Source: Carboxylicivirga linearis
GTDB taxonomy: Bacteria; Bacteroidota; Bacteroidia; Bacteroidales; Marinilabiliaceae
Assembly (NCBI RefSeq): GCF_018271995.1
Contig: NZ_JAGUCO010000007.1
Location: forward strand, 124,001 to 188,000
Length of the DNA: 64,000 bases
Direction: 5' to 3'
Shown here: positions 52,504 through 59,998 of the stretch, piece after piece
How the letters are laid out: each line of letters starts with the position of its first letter
Numbering within the stretch: position 1 is the first letter of the stretch
Position numbers and translations under genes: made by a program
Notes under the pieces: model-generated
Database searches by the model: none
What the model was told of the DNA's origin: nothing
Seen by the model: the letters and a program-made list of their open reading frames with translations, nothing else

Positions 52504-53406
52504 ATGAGAATAGATAAAGTAAAAGGTCATATGGCAATGGTAGTTGCTAATATGGCATGGGGGCTGATGTCTCCTTTTGTGAAGTCGGTAGTGGTAAATA
52601 GTAATATTGATGCCTGGACCATTGTTGCCTATCGGGTGACGGGTGCGGCTATTGCTTTCTGGACAGCTTCGATATTCATCCCTAAAGAGCGTATTCCGTT
52701 TAAAGATTTACGATGGCTGGTGTTGGGTGCTCTGTTTGGTATTATTCTAAATCAAGGCGTATTTGTGTTTGGTGTATCGTATACTTCGCCCATTAATGCT
52801 TCTATTGTAACCACTACTTTACCTATTATAGCCATGGTTATTTCGGCTTTTTATTTAAAAGAACCGGTTACCTGGAAAAAACTGGCCGGTATTGCCATTG
52901 GTGCAACCGGAGCCATTGTAATTATCTTAAATAGTTCGTCGGGTAAATCGTTTGGCGAATTAGGATTAAAGGGAATTTTGTTGTGCTTTATGGCGCAATT
53001 TAGCTATGCTATTTACTTTGTGTTTTTTAAAAATATCATCAAGAAATATCACTCCATCACCATAATGAAGTGGATGTTTCTTTTTAGTACTTTCATCTAT
53101 TTACCCCTTACCTGGTCCAATATTTCAAGTGTTGATTATGGCAGTATGCCGGTAACAGTAATGGGGCAATTAGCTTTTATAGTCCTGGGATCCACTTTTT
53201 TCTCATATATGATGATACCTATTGCGCAAAAATACCTTCGCCCAACTGTGGCCACCATGTATAACAATGTGCAACCTATTGTAGCCGCCATAGCCGCCGT
53301 TCTGCTTCAACTAGATAATTTTGGCTGGCCCAAAGTATTTGCCATCCTGCTGGTGTTTGCAGGTGTGTATTTGGTAACTACAAGTAAAGCCAAAGAAGAA
53401 GTGTAG
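52504..53406 (+). CDS. EamA/DMT family transporter
   Basis: This protein is about 300 aa from ATG 52504, with ten predicted membrane segments in two EamA repeats (first: HMAMVVANMAWGLMSPFVKS; second: LKGILLCFMAQFSYAIYFVF). It also has the hinge motif TTTLPIIAMVISAFYLKEPV. These are drug/metabolite exporters, often of amino acids or nucleosides; the substrate is unknown. The frame extends back to TTG 52462, but a CACATTTG -7-like box at 52489-52496 lies inside that extension. Directly downstream is the 21-bp tandem array. Confidence 0.85.
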   Translation: MRIDKVKGHMAMVVANMAWGLMSPFVKSVVVNSNIDAWTIVAYRVTGAAIAFWTASIFIPKERIPFKDLRWLVLGALFGIILNQGVFVFGVSYTSPINASIVTTTLPIIAMVISAFYLKEPVTWKKLAGIAIGATGAIVIILNSSSGKSFGELGLKGILLCFMAQFSYAIYFVFFKNIIKKYHSITIMKWMFLFSTFIYLPLTWSNISSVDYGSMPVTVMGQLAFIVLGSTFFSYMMIPIAQKYLRPTVATMYNNVQPIVAAIAAVLLQLDNFGWPKVFAILLVFAGVYLVTTSKAKEEV

Positions 53407-53431
53407 AAGATTGAAATGGGTAGGGTAGAGT

Positions 53432-53620
53432 GTGCAACAACATCTTTAGATAGTACAACAACACTTCCAGTCCACTTAACAACGCCTTAAGAGTGTGCAA
53501 TAACACCTCAAGTCTGTTCAATAATACCTTAAGAGGGTGCAATAACACCTTTAGATAGTATAAAAACGCCTTCAGTCAGTATAAAAACACCTTAAGAGTG
53601 TTCATCAACAAAATAAAATG
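53432..53620. repeat. Nine-copy 21-bp intergenic tandem array
   Basis: Nine units of exactly 21 bases start at 53432, 53453, 53474, 53495, 53516, 53537, 53558, 53579 and 53600 with no indel. The consensus core is GTnCAAyAACACCTT, then about six variable bases that fall into a few types (TAGATA, CAGTCC, AAGAGT, AAGTCT). The last unit is degenerate. All frames on both strands contain stops, so it is not coding. It starts 26 bases after the EamA stop. The rest of the gap to 54145 is AT-rich with no recognisable gene. Confidence 0.92.
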
Positions 53621-54145
53621 ATTAACTAATAGCGTTTTTATTTAATCTGATATTGTTATTGTTTCTCATGAAGTGATTGTCGGCGTGTTTTGGGTATTCT
53701 TTGGCAAGGTGAGGGAAGAGGTGACTGTGGATTAAGTGGGGGAAATTAGTATCAATCTTATTTTTACACAGATCACAAATTGGTTGACTTTAAAAAGTAC
53801 TTTTAATCTTTATTATATAGCTTTTCTAATGTCTCTTTTTCGGTAGTTTGCTCAATTGTTGTATTGTTATTTTGTTCTATTCATAAAATATACTGTAAGG
53901 ATATAAAAATCAATACTTCAATTAACAGGTTTCTCATATGTATTTCATGTTTTGCATAATCATATAACTATTTTAGACTAAAACATCATAGATATCATAA
54001 ATAAGTATGAGTGAAAGTTATCAGAAGTTAAATTAATCGAATATAAACAATTAATAGTCGAAAATTTTAAAAAACTCGAGTGTGAATGACCATACATTTA
54101 CAATGTATTCAAATAGAATATGTTATTAATCTAAATCTTTTTATT

Positions 54146-55207
54146 ATGAAAAAAAATGTATGGTATTCCCATTTATTCTTGATGGGAGTGATTTCACTGA
54201 TCACGGTCTTTTCAAGCTGTGAAAAAGAGGGTGTTACTCCGGAATTGGAACCTGAAGTTACCCCTAAATTAAAATCAACCATTATTGAAGGTGATTATGT
54301 ATTGTTTAATCGTAATAGCAATTTAGCTGCAGACTTAAATGTTAATACAGGTGATATTACTCAATATAGTTATTGGGGAGGTTCAAATCAACATTGGAGA
54401 ATTACAGCAGTAGGAGGCGGATATTATAAAATTAGCCCATTAAGTGATTTGAATCTGGCCATGGATATTGCAGCTCAATCAATGGATGATGGTGCTAATT
54501 TACAGACCTATTCTTATTGGGGTGGGTATAATCAGCAATTCTTATTAAATGATCTGGGTAATGGTTATTACAGTATTATTAATCGTAATAGCGGAAAAGC
54601 GTTGGATGTATACCAGGCATCTACAGCCAATAGTGCAAACATTAATCAATGGTCGTATTGGGGAGGTGCTAATCAACAATGGAGACTTGAACCTTTATCA
54701 AATGGAGGTAATGCTAATGGACAACTTTCGTGGAGATTAACTTCCTCTGGTGTTCCTTCAGATGTTTTAGCACGTATTACTGCTGCTATGGATGCGGCGG
54801 TAGCCAGATATAATTCTTGGGGTGATTGGGCCCCTCGTACATTAACTGTTGAATATAACACCGGGGTGCCAACGGCAGATGGAAATATTAATGGAAATAT
54901 TCGTTTTGGTGCTAATAGCAGTTATCAAAATGAAAGAACAGCTTTACATGAGATAGCTCACACATATGGAGTTGGAACTTCCGGAGCCTGGTCGTATCCT
55001 TTAATTGATAATTATCTTTTTGTTGGAAGCAATGCTGTTGAAAAAATTGAGCAATTTGATGGATCAGGTGCTACAATAAGCACAGGAGGTAGTCATTTTT
55101 GGCCCTATGGTTTAAATTATAATGATGAATGGTCTATTATAAATGCTAATCGTCATGTACAAATTGTGTATGCAATGTGTCAGGATGGGTTGTACTCAGG
55201 TTATTAA
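54146..55207 (+). CDS. Lipoprotein with ricin-type lectin domain and putative zinc metallopeptidase domain
   Basis: This 353-aa protein starts at ATG 54146. The lipobox ends at Cys25 (VFSSCEKEG). Residues 45-185 are a beta-trefoil lectin with three QxW-type repeats at NQHW (81), NQQF (129) and NQQW (176), each after a YWGG. The C-terminal domain (about 195-353) holds HEIAH at 268-272 followed by TYGVG. The metzincin third ligand (position 11) is absent, but His317 in SHFWPYGLNY could serve. It is probably a surface or secreted sugar-binding hydrolase, with activity unproven. It is monocistronic, with a terminator after it. Confidence 0.75.
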   Translation: MKKNVWYSHLFLMGVISLITVFSSCEKEGVTPELEPEVTPKLKSTIIEGDYVLFNRNSNLAADLNVNTGDITQYSYWGGSNQHWRITAVGGGYYKISPLSDLNLAMDIAAQSMDDGANLQTYSYWGGYNQQFLLNDLGNGYYSIINRNSGKALDVYQASTANSANINQWSYWGGANQQWRLEPLSNGGNANGQLSWRLTSSGVPSDVLARITAAMDAAVARYNSWGDWAPRTLTVEYNTGVPTADGNINGNIRFGANSSYQNERTALHEIAHTYGVGTSGAWSYPLIDNYLFVGSNAVEKIEQFDGSGATISTGGSHFWPYGLNYNDEWSIINANRHVQIVYAMCQDGLYSGY

Positions 55208-55262
55208 TATATAACCACATCCGGGTATAGTTATTCCGGTTAAAAAATTTATTGTTATAACT

Positions 55263-55303
55263 ATAAGGCTGGGCTAACTTTTAGTGTCCAGCCTTATTTT
55301 TTA
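55263..55303 (+). terminator. Terminator of the ricin-lectin lipoprotein gene
   Basis: ATAAGGCTGG (55263-55272) pairs with CCAGCCTTAT (55288-55297), followed by T6. Confidence 0.9.
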
Positions 55304-55322
55304 GTTAGGTATAGTGGGGTAA

Positions 55323-55763
55323 CTATTTGTTTTTGCTTTCTACGCCTTTTCCTATTATCATACCGATGGCTCCACATAAAATTGAAGCAGAAATCACTAT
55401 CAACCCTCCATACTCAGTTTTAGGTAGAATATTAAGTAAGGTCAGGATGATACCTATTAAAAAGGCTGATGAGGCACCTATAACCGTATAACCGAAAATA
55501 TACCATGGGAATCTTATTTTGTTTATTTTGGTTTTTACAGAATCTGATTCAAGGGTGGTTTCTTCATCTAATGTGTTTATTAAAGAATCGGAAGAAACAT
55601 TTAAGGTAGAAGCAATCATTTTTAAAGTACTGCCTCTCGGTACACTTTCTCCATTTTCAATTCTTTGGATTGTTCTTAAACTAATACCGGAGTTTTCGCA
55701 TAGTTCCTCCTGAGACAACCCATTACGTTCTCTTAATTCTTTAATTTTTGTTGGTGTATTCAT
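55323..55763 (-). CDS. XRE-type HTH regulator with C-terminal membrane segments
   Basis: This 146-aa protein has an N-terminal Cro/CI-type HTH (KIKELRERNGLSQEELCENSGISLRTIQRIENGES, about residues 5-60). A short acidic linker and two membrane helices follow (about 90-112 and 118-140). Membrane-tethered XRE regulators are common in Bacteroidota; ligand and targets are unknown. Its promoter has a TATATTTG -7 box (55800-55793, minus strand), and three 11-bp repeats lie further upstream. Confidence 0.85.
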   Translation of the reverse strand: MNTPTKIKELRERNGLSQEELCENSGISLRTIQRIENGESVPRGSTLKMIASTLNVSSDSLINTLDEETTLESDSVKTKINKIRFPWYIFGYTVIGASSAFLIGIILTLLNILPKTEYGGLIVISASILCGAIGMIIGKGVESKNK

Positions 55764-55792
55764 GTAGATTTCTTTTTGGTGTTTTGTTAGTT

Positions 55793-55800
55793 CAAATATA
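55793..55800 (-). promoter_or_regulatory. -7 box of the XRE regulator gene
   Basis: On the minus strand TATATTTG lies 30 bases before ATG 55763. Confidence 0.55.
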
Positions 55801-55878
55801 AGAGTGAGAAACTATATTGTATTGCGTCTTTTTACATCAATTTGCAGGTCAATTAATTGCATCGTAACGACGGTGAAG

Positions 55879-55911
55879 TGACGTAAAGATGACGTAAGTT
55901 TGACATCGGAT
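55879..55911. repeat. Three 11-bp direct repeats upstream of the XRE regulator
   Basis: TGACGTAAAGA, TGACGTAAGTT and TGACATCGGAT follow each other at exact 11-base spacing, one helical turn. They lie about 115-150 bases upstream of the HTH gene, in a 245-base gap with no other content. They could be an operator. Confidence 0.55.
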
Positions 55912-56008
55912 AATTTTGGATTTTTCGTTTATTGATATAATAACTCTTTGTATGAATAGAAGAGCTACCTAAAAACCGCTTCAGTAGATGGTGTCAGGAT
56001 GAGCCAAC

Positions 56009-56569
56009 CTAGCCATGATTTATTTCCAGCTTATTATAGGGCGTTTTTGTCTTCTTTTCTATGTGTTTTAATTTAAAATATGCCAACCAATGTGATATTT
56101 CGTCCATTCTCATATTAAACGCAGTAAAGTCGTCTTGCCAATTAAAGTCTTTTGATTCAATGCAAAGAATCCAATCCACACTTTCTTCATTATGCTCTTC
56201 TTTGGTACTAATAGATTTAATTGAATCCCATGTCAGATAATGATCTTCTTTAATTTTTATGCCAGAATCATTTATTTCAATAACTGGCTTGTTATTTATT
56301 GCTCGAATGAAATTATGTACAATAAAATATACTAATATTAAACCACCAATAATGACTATGATAAAATATTCTGTTGAATGCTTTTTGTCTGAATTATCTA
56401 GTTCACTTAAAAGTAGAAGTTCTGTGAATCCAAAAGCTATTGCTGTTTTAATCCAATATTTAGTATTGTTGTATCTAATTTTTACTTCTTGAGGGTGTTT
56501 GTGAGCATATTTTTCACTTAACCTAATTTCGGAAACAAACTTTTGAGTTATGTAATCAAAAAACTTCAT
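56009..56569 (-). CDS. Membrane protein of unknown function (186 aa)
   Basis: No family is recognised. It has an N-terminal polar region, two membrane segments (about 38-58 and 68-90: FIIVIIGGLILVYFIVHNFI) and a soluble C-terminal domain. The latter has alternating beta-like segments (PVIEINDSGIKIKEDHYLTWDSI...WILCIESKDFNW) resembling the PH-like domains of small membrane proteins; this is only a resemblance. It is isolated between the HTH gene and mobile-element remnants, so it may be acquired DNA. Confidence 0.6.
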   Translation of the reverse strand: MKFFDYITQKFVSEIRLSEKYAHKHPQEVKIRYNNTKYWIKTAIAFGFTELLLLSELDNSDKKHSTEYFIIVIIGGLILVYFIVHNFIRAINNKPVIEINDSGIKIKEDHYLTWDSIKSISTKEEHNEESVDWILCIESKDFNWQDDFTAFNMRMDEISHWLAYFKLKHIEKKTKTPYNKLEINHG

Positions 56570-56667
56570 TTATAATACTTACAAATTTAGTTTATCATGT
56601 GTGTAAATGTGCTACAACGTACTTGTATGTATACCTTGTATATTTATATTTTATTAATTGTATTGCT

Positions 56668-56710
56668 TTTGTCCACATACAAGACCAAAATAGTATGTAA
56701 AGTGGACAAA
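56668..56710. repeat. Inverted repeat beside the recombinase remnant
   Basis: TTTGTCCAC (56668-56676) pairs with GTGGACAAA (56702-56710), with additional inner CATAC/GTATG. It lies just beyond the 3' end of the recombinase pseudogene. It could be its terminator or a recombination-site relic. Confidence 0.6.
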
Positions 56711-56716
56711 GTTATT

Positions 56717-57024
56717 TTATAAGTCATCTATCGGATTTTTAAATTTGCTAAAATCAGAATTAGATACATGGGGTACCTATCTGTTGTTTTTAAACTGGCA
56801 TGTCCCAGCCACTCCTGTATATATCTTAAATCGGTTCCTTGCTTCAGTAAATGAGTAGCAAAGCTGTGCCGAAGCATATGAGGCGTTACTCTTTTTTTTA
56901 AACCAATAGGTAGTTTAAACGGTTGCCGGTGTTCGGCAGCTTTGAGTTGTATGGTTGGTTTTGATATCACAAATAGATTTGCAATGATGTTAAACAAAAT
57001 TAATAAAATAGTTAGTATAGGCAA
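56717..57024 (-). pseudogene. Truncated and frameshifted tyrosine recombinase (XerD-like C-terminus)
   Basis: Only the C-terminal catalytic part remains: [18 protein letters not shown] (active-site His, Arg), [17 protein letters not shown] (His and nucleophile Tyr). After DRY the frame continues as a non-homologous tail, but a one-base shift near 56770 restores [18 protein letters not shown] and a stop at 56717. This is the normal end of the family, so one base has been lost. The upstream ~40 residues are not recombinase-like and there is no N-terminal core-binding domain. It is inactive as it stands. Confidence 0.88.
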
Positions 57025-57120
57025 GTGATTTAAATATGCCTTGGTGATAGCTCTATACAGTAAGTAAGTTTATTTTACTATACTATTCTAAAAAATATTG
57101 TTTTTGAGTGGAAAAGAAAA

Positions 57121-57329
57121 ACTCAGCCGTTAATGAGGGCCAGTCAGCGGTATTAAAGTCCCGATCAGCGCCCCGGTAATCCGATCAGCGGCATAAAAGT
57201 GTCGATCAGCGGGGGTGGGGATGCGATCAGCGGTGAAAAAATGCAGATCAGCGCCTTCGGAGCCCGATCAGCGGGTAAAAAGGGTGGATCAGCGGGTGGG
57301 GAGACCGGTCAGCGCCTTGTAGGCCAGGT
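57121..57329. repeat. Ten-copy 20-21-bp intergenic tandem array (GATCAGCG core)
   Basis: TCAGC recurs at 57123, 57144, 57165, 57185, 57206, 57227, 57248, 57268, 57289 and 57309 (spacings 21, 21, 20, 21, 21, 21, 20, 21, 20). The conserved core is GATCAGCGs; the other ~12 bases vary and are G/C- or A-rich. It is much richer in GC than the surroundings. It fills the gap between the recombinase remnant and another gene fragment. An open frame through it is a by-product of the period being near 7 codons. Confidence 0.92.
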
Positions 57330-57374
57330 GTATTCAGAAAAAACAAGAAGCTGTTGCCTCCTGTTTTTATTATA

Positions 57375-57598
57375 TCAGTTACCTCTATGCTTTTTATTGT
57401 ACTGACTCGAATATCTTTTTAGTTTTGCCGAATTGCGCCAAAACACATATTGGCCATAGTCTCTTATTACTCTTAAATTATTGCTCAGAAGGGTATAGGC
57501 TTTATCGCGTAAAAGTTTATTTGCATTTTCATCACCCTTCGATCCGTTTGAAAGAGTTCGTAGTGTTGCTAACTGCTGCAAAAAAGATTTAGCCTCTG
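57375..57598 (-). pseudogene. C-terminal fragment of an unidentified protein
   Basis: The open frame encodes about 74 residues (SFLQQLATLRTLSNGSKG...DYGQYVFWRN...LKRYSSQY). It looks like the compact helical end of a larger protein: there is no ATG, the frame is closed by a stop just upstream, and no Shine-Dalgarno site is present. I cannot name the family. It is adjacent to the second tandem array and, like the recombinase, is a remnant of a once larger gene, or else a very small gene starting at TTG 57581. Confidence 0.5.
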
Positions 57599-57760
57599 AA
57601 TTTATTCAGCTTCGTTATTAATGTATTATCAGGTATAATTAAGGGTGAGTCAAAAAGGTACCAGGTATTATACGTAACTAATCGATTAAAATGGTAATCT
57701 TTTATCAATTGACGTTTATCGGTATACGCTATTATGGGGATATAGAAAATGTAAATGGAT

Positions 57761-57800
57761 GCTCCCCTCGGGGAGCAGTCAGCAAAAGCTGACTGAGGGA
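57761..57800. repeat. Double stem-loop, REP-like
   Basis: GCTCCCC-TC-GGGGAGC (57761-57776) is directly joined to CAGTCAGC-AAAA-GCTGACTG (57776-57795), then AGGGA. There is no T-tract. It sits just past the tyrA stop. Similar paired hairpins are dispersed repeats in other genomes (recollection); it may also stabilise or end the tyrA mRNA. Confidence 0.65.
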
Positions 57801-57806
57801 TAATCG

Positions 57807-58580
57807 TTACTCAATATTCTTACGTACCATATTTAAAAACTCCTGCAATCCTTCTGTATCTTTCTTTTCAATTAAACTCAGAAGATGTTTTAGTTGAAAA
57901 CGAATATTCTCAACCTGCTGATAGGTATATGGGTTAAAAAGGATTTCAGTAAGCAGGTAATCTTCTTCCGACATCAAACCTTTAGCAATATTCATATGCT
58001 TGCTGAAAGTTGTTCCGGGGGCTTTTTGATGTTTCATGCAGGCACCAAAAACCAACGACGAAGCAAAGGGGATAGATAGTGAATACGCAATGGTTTCGTC
58101 ATGCCCGTCGAAGCTATATTCGTGTATATTTAGTTTTAAAGAGCTGAAAAAATCTTTGAAGAAGGCCTTGCCCAGATGATCGCCTTGTGTTATGATGATG
58201 GCATGATGCATGCTTAAATCATTAAGATTGGCAAAGGTAGGACCAAACATAGGGTGGGTGGATACATAGCGATATCCGCTTTGTTCGTAAAATTCCTGTA
58301 ATCCGGTTTTTACCGATGATATATCAGACAGAATGCAGTTTTTAGGTACATAAGGTAATACCTCTTTAAAAGCCGGTAAGGTATATTTTAATGATACTGC
58401 ATTAATTAAGATCTCAGGAGCAAACTCTGTAATCTCTTCAAATTTAGTGAGACGTTGTGTATTAAATACGTATCGAAGTTTGCTCATATCGCGGTCAAAA
58501 ATGGCAACTTCATGATCGAGACAAAGGGCATCGGTTAACCAGGTACCCATTTTTCCTGCTCCTAGAATACAGATTTTCAT
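57807..58580 (-). CDS. tyrA: Prephenate dehydrogenase
   Basis: This protein is about 257 aa from ATG 58580. It has the NAD-binding ICILGAGKMGTWL, ISSVKTGLQEFYEQ and the substrate-site THPMFGPTFANL with the conserved His-Pro-Met-Phe-Gly-Pro. A helical C-terminal dimerisation domain follows. It oxidatively decarboxylates prephenate to 4-hydroxyphenylpyruvate for tyrosine; the ACT domain is absent. A TTG at 58589 extends the frame but overlaps a TATATTTG -7 box (58594-58587, minus strand). tyrA therefore has its own promoter and a near-leaderless start, 318 bases beyond the rest of the Phe/Tyr operon. Confidence 0.88.
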   Translation of the reverse strand: MKICILGAGKMGTWLTDALCLDHEVAIFDRDMSKLRYVFNTQRLTKFEEITEFAPEILINAVSLKYTLPAFKEVLPYVPKNCILSDISSVKTGLQEFYEQSGYRYVSTHPMFGPTFANLNDLSMHHAIIITQGDHLGKAFFKDFFSSLKLNIHEYSFDGHDETIAYSLSIPFASSLVFGACMKHQKAPGTTFSKHMNIAKGLMSEEDYLLTEILFNPYTYQQVENIRFQLKHLLSLIEKKDTEGLQEFLNMVRKNIE

Positions 58581-58586
58581 AATTTT

Positions 58587-58594
58587 CAAATATA
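58587..58594 (-). promoter_or_regulatory. -7 box six bases before the tyrA start
   Basis: On the minus strand TATATTTG is followed by AAAATT and ATG 58580. It shows tyrA can be transcribed independently of pheA. Confidence 0.6.
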
Positions 58595-58751
58595 TGTGTT
58601 TGGCCTTACCAATTCTTGATTCGTTTGGCCTAAGGAAAGATGAATTCTTATTTAAGGTAATACTATAGTAAGACTGGGAAGCTGAGAACTTGTTCGAAGA
58701 TCACCCAGCCGCACTTAAGTATTACAAGAATAGGGGTTCGTCTTTCATTCA

Positions 58752-58815
58752 GCCTTGATTTTCTTTGTTTCGTTTCTTGCATCAAGGCAAGAAATGAAAA
58801 GCCCTGCGGCTAGAG
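58752..58815. repeat. Dispersed-repeat-like element with inverted ends
   Basis: GCCTTGAT (58752-58759) and ATCAAGGC (58781-58788) flank TTTTCTTTGTTTCGTTTCTTGC. A small hairpin AGCC-CTGC-GGCT follows at 58800. Sequences of this style recur as intergenic repeats in many Bacteroidota genomes (recollection). It interrupts the aromatic gene cluster between tyrA and the DAHP synthase gene. Confidence 0.5.
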
Positions 58816-58855
58816 CAAAGAAATACTTATTTGCTGATTAATTTATGTTTATATG

Positions 58856-58891
58856 CAAATAAGGAGTAGTGATTTTACTACTCCTTATTTG
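58856..58891 (-). terminator. 15-bp hairpin after the DAHP synthase gene
   Basis: CAAATAAGGAGTAGT (58856-58870) pairs perfectly with ACTACTCCTTATTTG (58877-58891) around a 6-base loop. It begins eight bases past the stop. The T-tract on the minus strand is poor, so termination strength is uncertain. Confidence 0.65.
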
Positions 58892-58898
58892 TATTGAT

Positions 58899-59996
58899 TT
58901 ATTTCTTCGCCAATTCTTTATTCATCACAATATTCTGACGATTGATTGATTCCTCATGAATGTGTTCGAATACTTTCACCACAAATTCAGGATTCAATTT
59001 GTTTTCATCAGCCTGATTACGACGTTTATTCATAATCTCATCATAACGACGAGTTTGAAGAATTGTAATGTTATTATCGTATTTGTACTTACCAATAGCT
59101 TCAGAAATCTTCATTCGTGAGCTTAAAGTCTCTAATAACTGTTGGTCGAGCAAGTCGATTTTTTTACGTAACTCATCCAAAGTAACACGTGGCTTTTCAC
59201 CAATGGCCGATTGACGAACAACCAAATCATCCATTATTAACTTCAGATGATCAGGTGTTACCTGCTGACTTGCATCACTCCATGCTTTTTCAGGACACAT
59301 ATGCGATTCAATAATCAAACCGTCGAAATTAAGGTCCATGGCCTCCTGCGATACCTCTGCAATCATTTCGCTCTTACCTGAGATATGACTAGGGTCGGTG
59401 ATGATAGGTAAATTAGGAATACGACGACGAAGCTCAATAGGAATCTGCCACTCAGGATTATTACGGTATTTGGTTTTATCGTAAGTACTGAATCCACGGT
59501 GGATAGCACCCAAACGCTTAATACCTGCCTGGTTGATTCTTTCCATGGCACCAATCCATAGCTCTAAATCCGGATTTACCGGGTTTTTAACCAACACAGG
59601 AATGTCAACACCTGCTAATGCATCTGCTACTTCTTGTACAGCAAATGGATTAGCTGTAGTACGAGCGCCTACCCAAAGCATGTCCACACCAAATTTCAAG
59701 GCTTCGTATACATGATGAGCAGTAGCCACCTCAATACTGATGAACATGCCTGTTTCTTCCTTCACCTTTTTCAACCAAGGCAAACCAACAGTTCCAACGC
59801 CTTCAAAAGCACCTGGACGAGTACGAGGTTTCCAAATTCCTGAACGGAATATTTTCACTCCCTGAGCAGCTAATTGTTTAGCTGTAGTCAATACTTGTTC
59901 TTCAGTTTCGGCACTACAAGGGCCTGCAATTAACATAGGACGCTCCAGTTTGTATCCTGGTAATTCCAATGGTAGTAAATCCAGTTTATTTTCCAT
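58899..59996 (-). CDS. Bifunctional 3-deoxy-7-phosphoheptulonate synthase / chorismate mutase
   Basis: This 365-aa protein has an N-terminal class-I-beta DAHP synthase (MLIAGPCSAETEEQV, FRSGIWKPRTRPGAFEG, AIHRGFSTYDKTKYRN, ITDPSHISG, about residues 15-260). It is fused to a C-terminal AroQ chorismate mutase (LDELRKKIDLLDQQLLETLSSRM...IGKYKYDNNI, about 275-360). It therefore catalyses the first step of the shikimate pathway and the chorismate-to-prephenate step. The fusion allows feedback by prephenate, as known for such proteins. The start lies two bases from the aminotransferase stop, indicating translational coupling. Confidence 0.93.
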   Translation of the reverse strand: MENKLDLLPLELPGYKLERPMLIAGPCSAETEEQVLTTAKQLAAQGVKIFRSGIWKPRTRPGAFEGVGTVGLPWLKKVKEETGMFISIEVATAHHVYEALKFGVDMLWVGARTTANPFAVQEVADALAGVDIPVLVKNPVNPDLELWIGAMERINQAGIKRLGAIHRGFSTYDKTKYRNNPEWQIPIELRRRIPNLPIITDPSHISGKSEMIAEVSQEAMDLNFDGLIIESHMCPEKAWSDASQQVTPDHLKLIMDDLVVRQSAIGEKPRVTLDELRKKIDLLDQQLLETLSSRMKISEAIGKYKYDNNITILQTRRYDEIMNKRRNQADENKLNPEFVVKVFEHIHEESINRQNIVMNKELAKK

Positions 59997-59998
59997 GG

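Noticed and set aside
53432-57329. The tandem arrays as CRISPR arrays
   Set aside because: Units are only 20-21 bases with 9-15-base cores and no spacer of CRISPR length; no cas genes are present.
57199-57405. Plus-strand open frame through the GATCAGCG array (68 aa with ~7-residue periodicity)
   Set aside because: It is produced by a repeat period close to seven codons; spacing slips of one base would break any heptad frame, there is no ribosome site, and the product resembles no protein.
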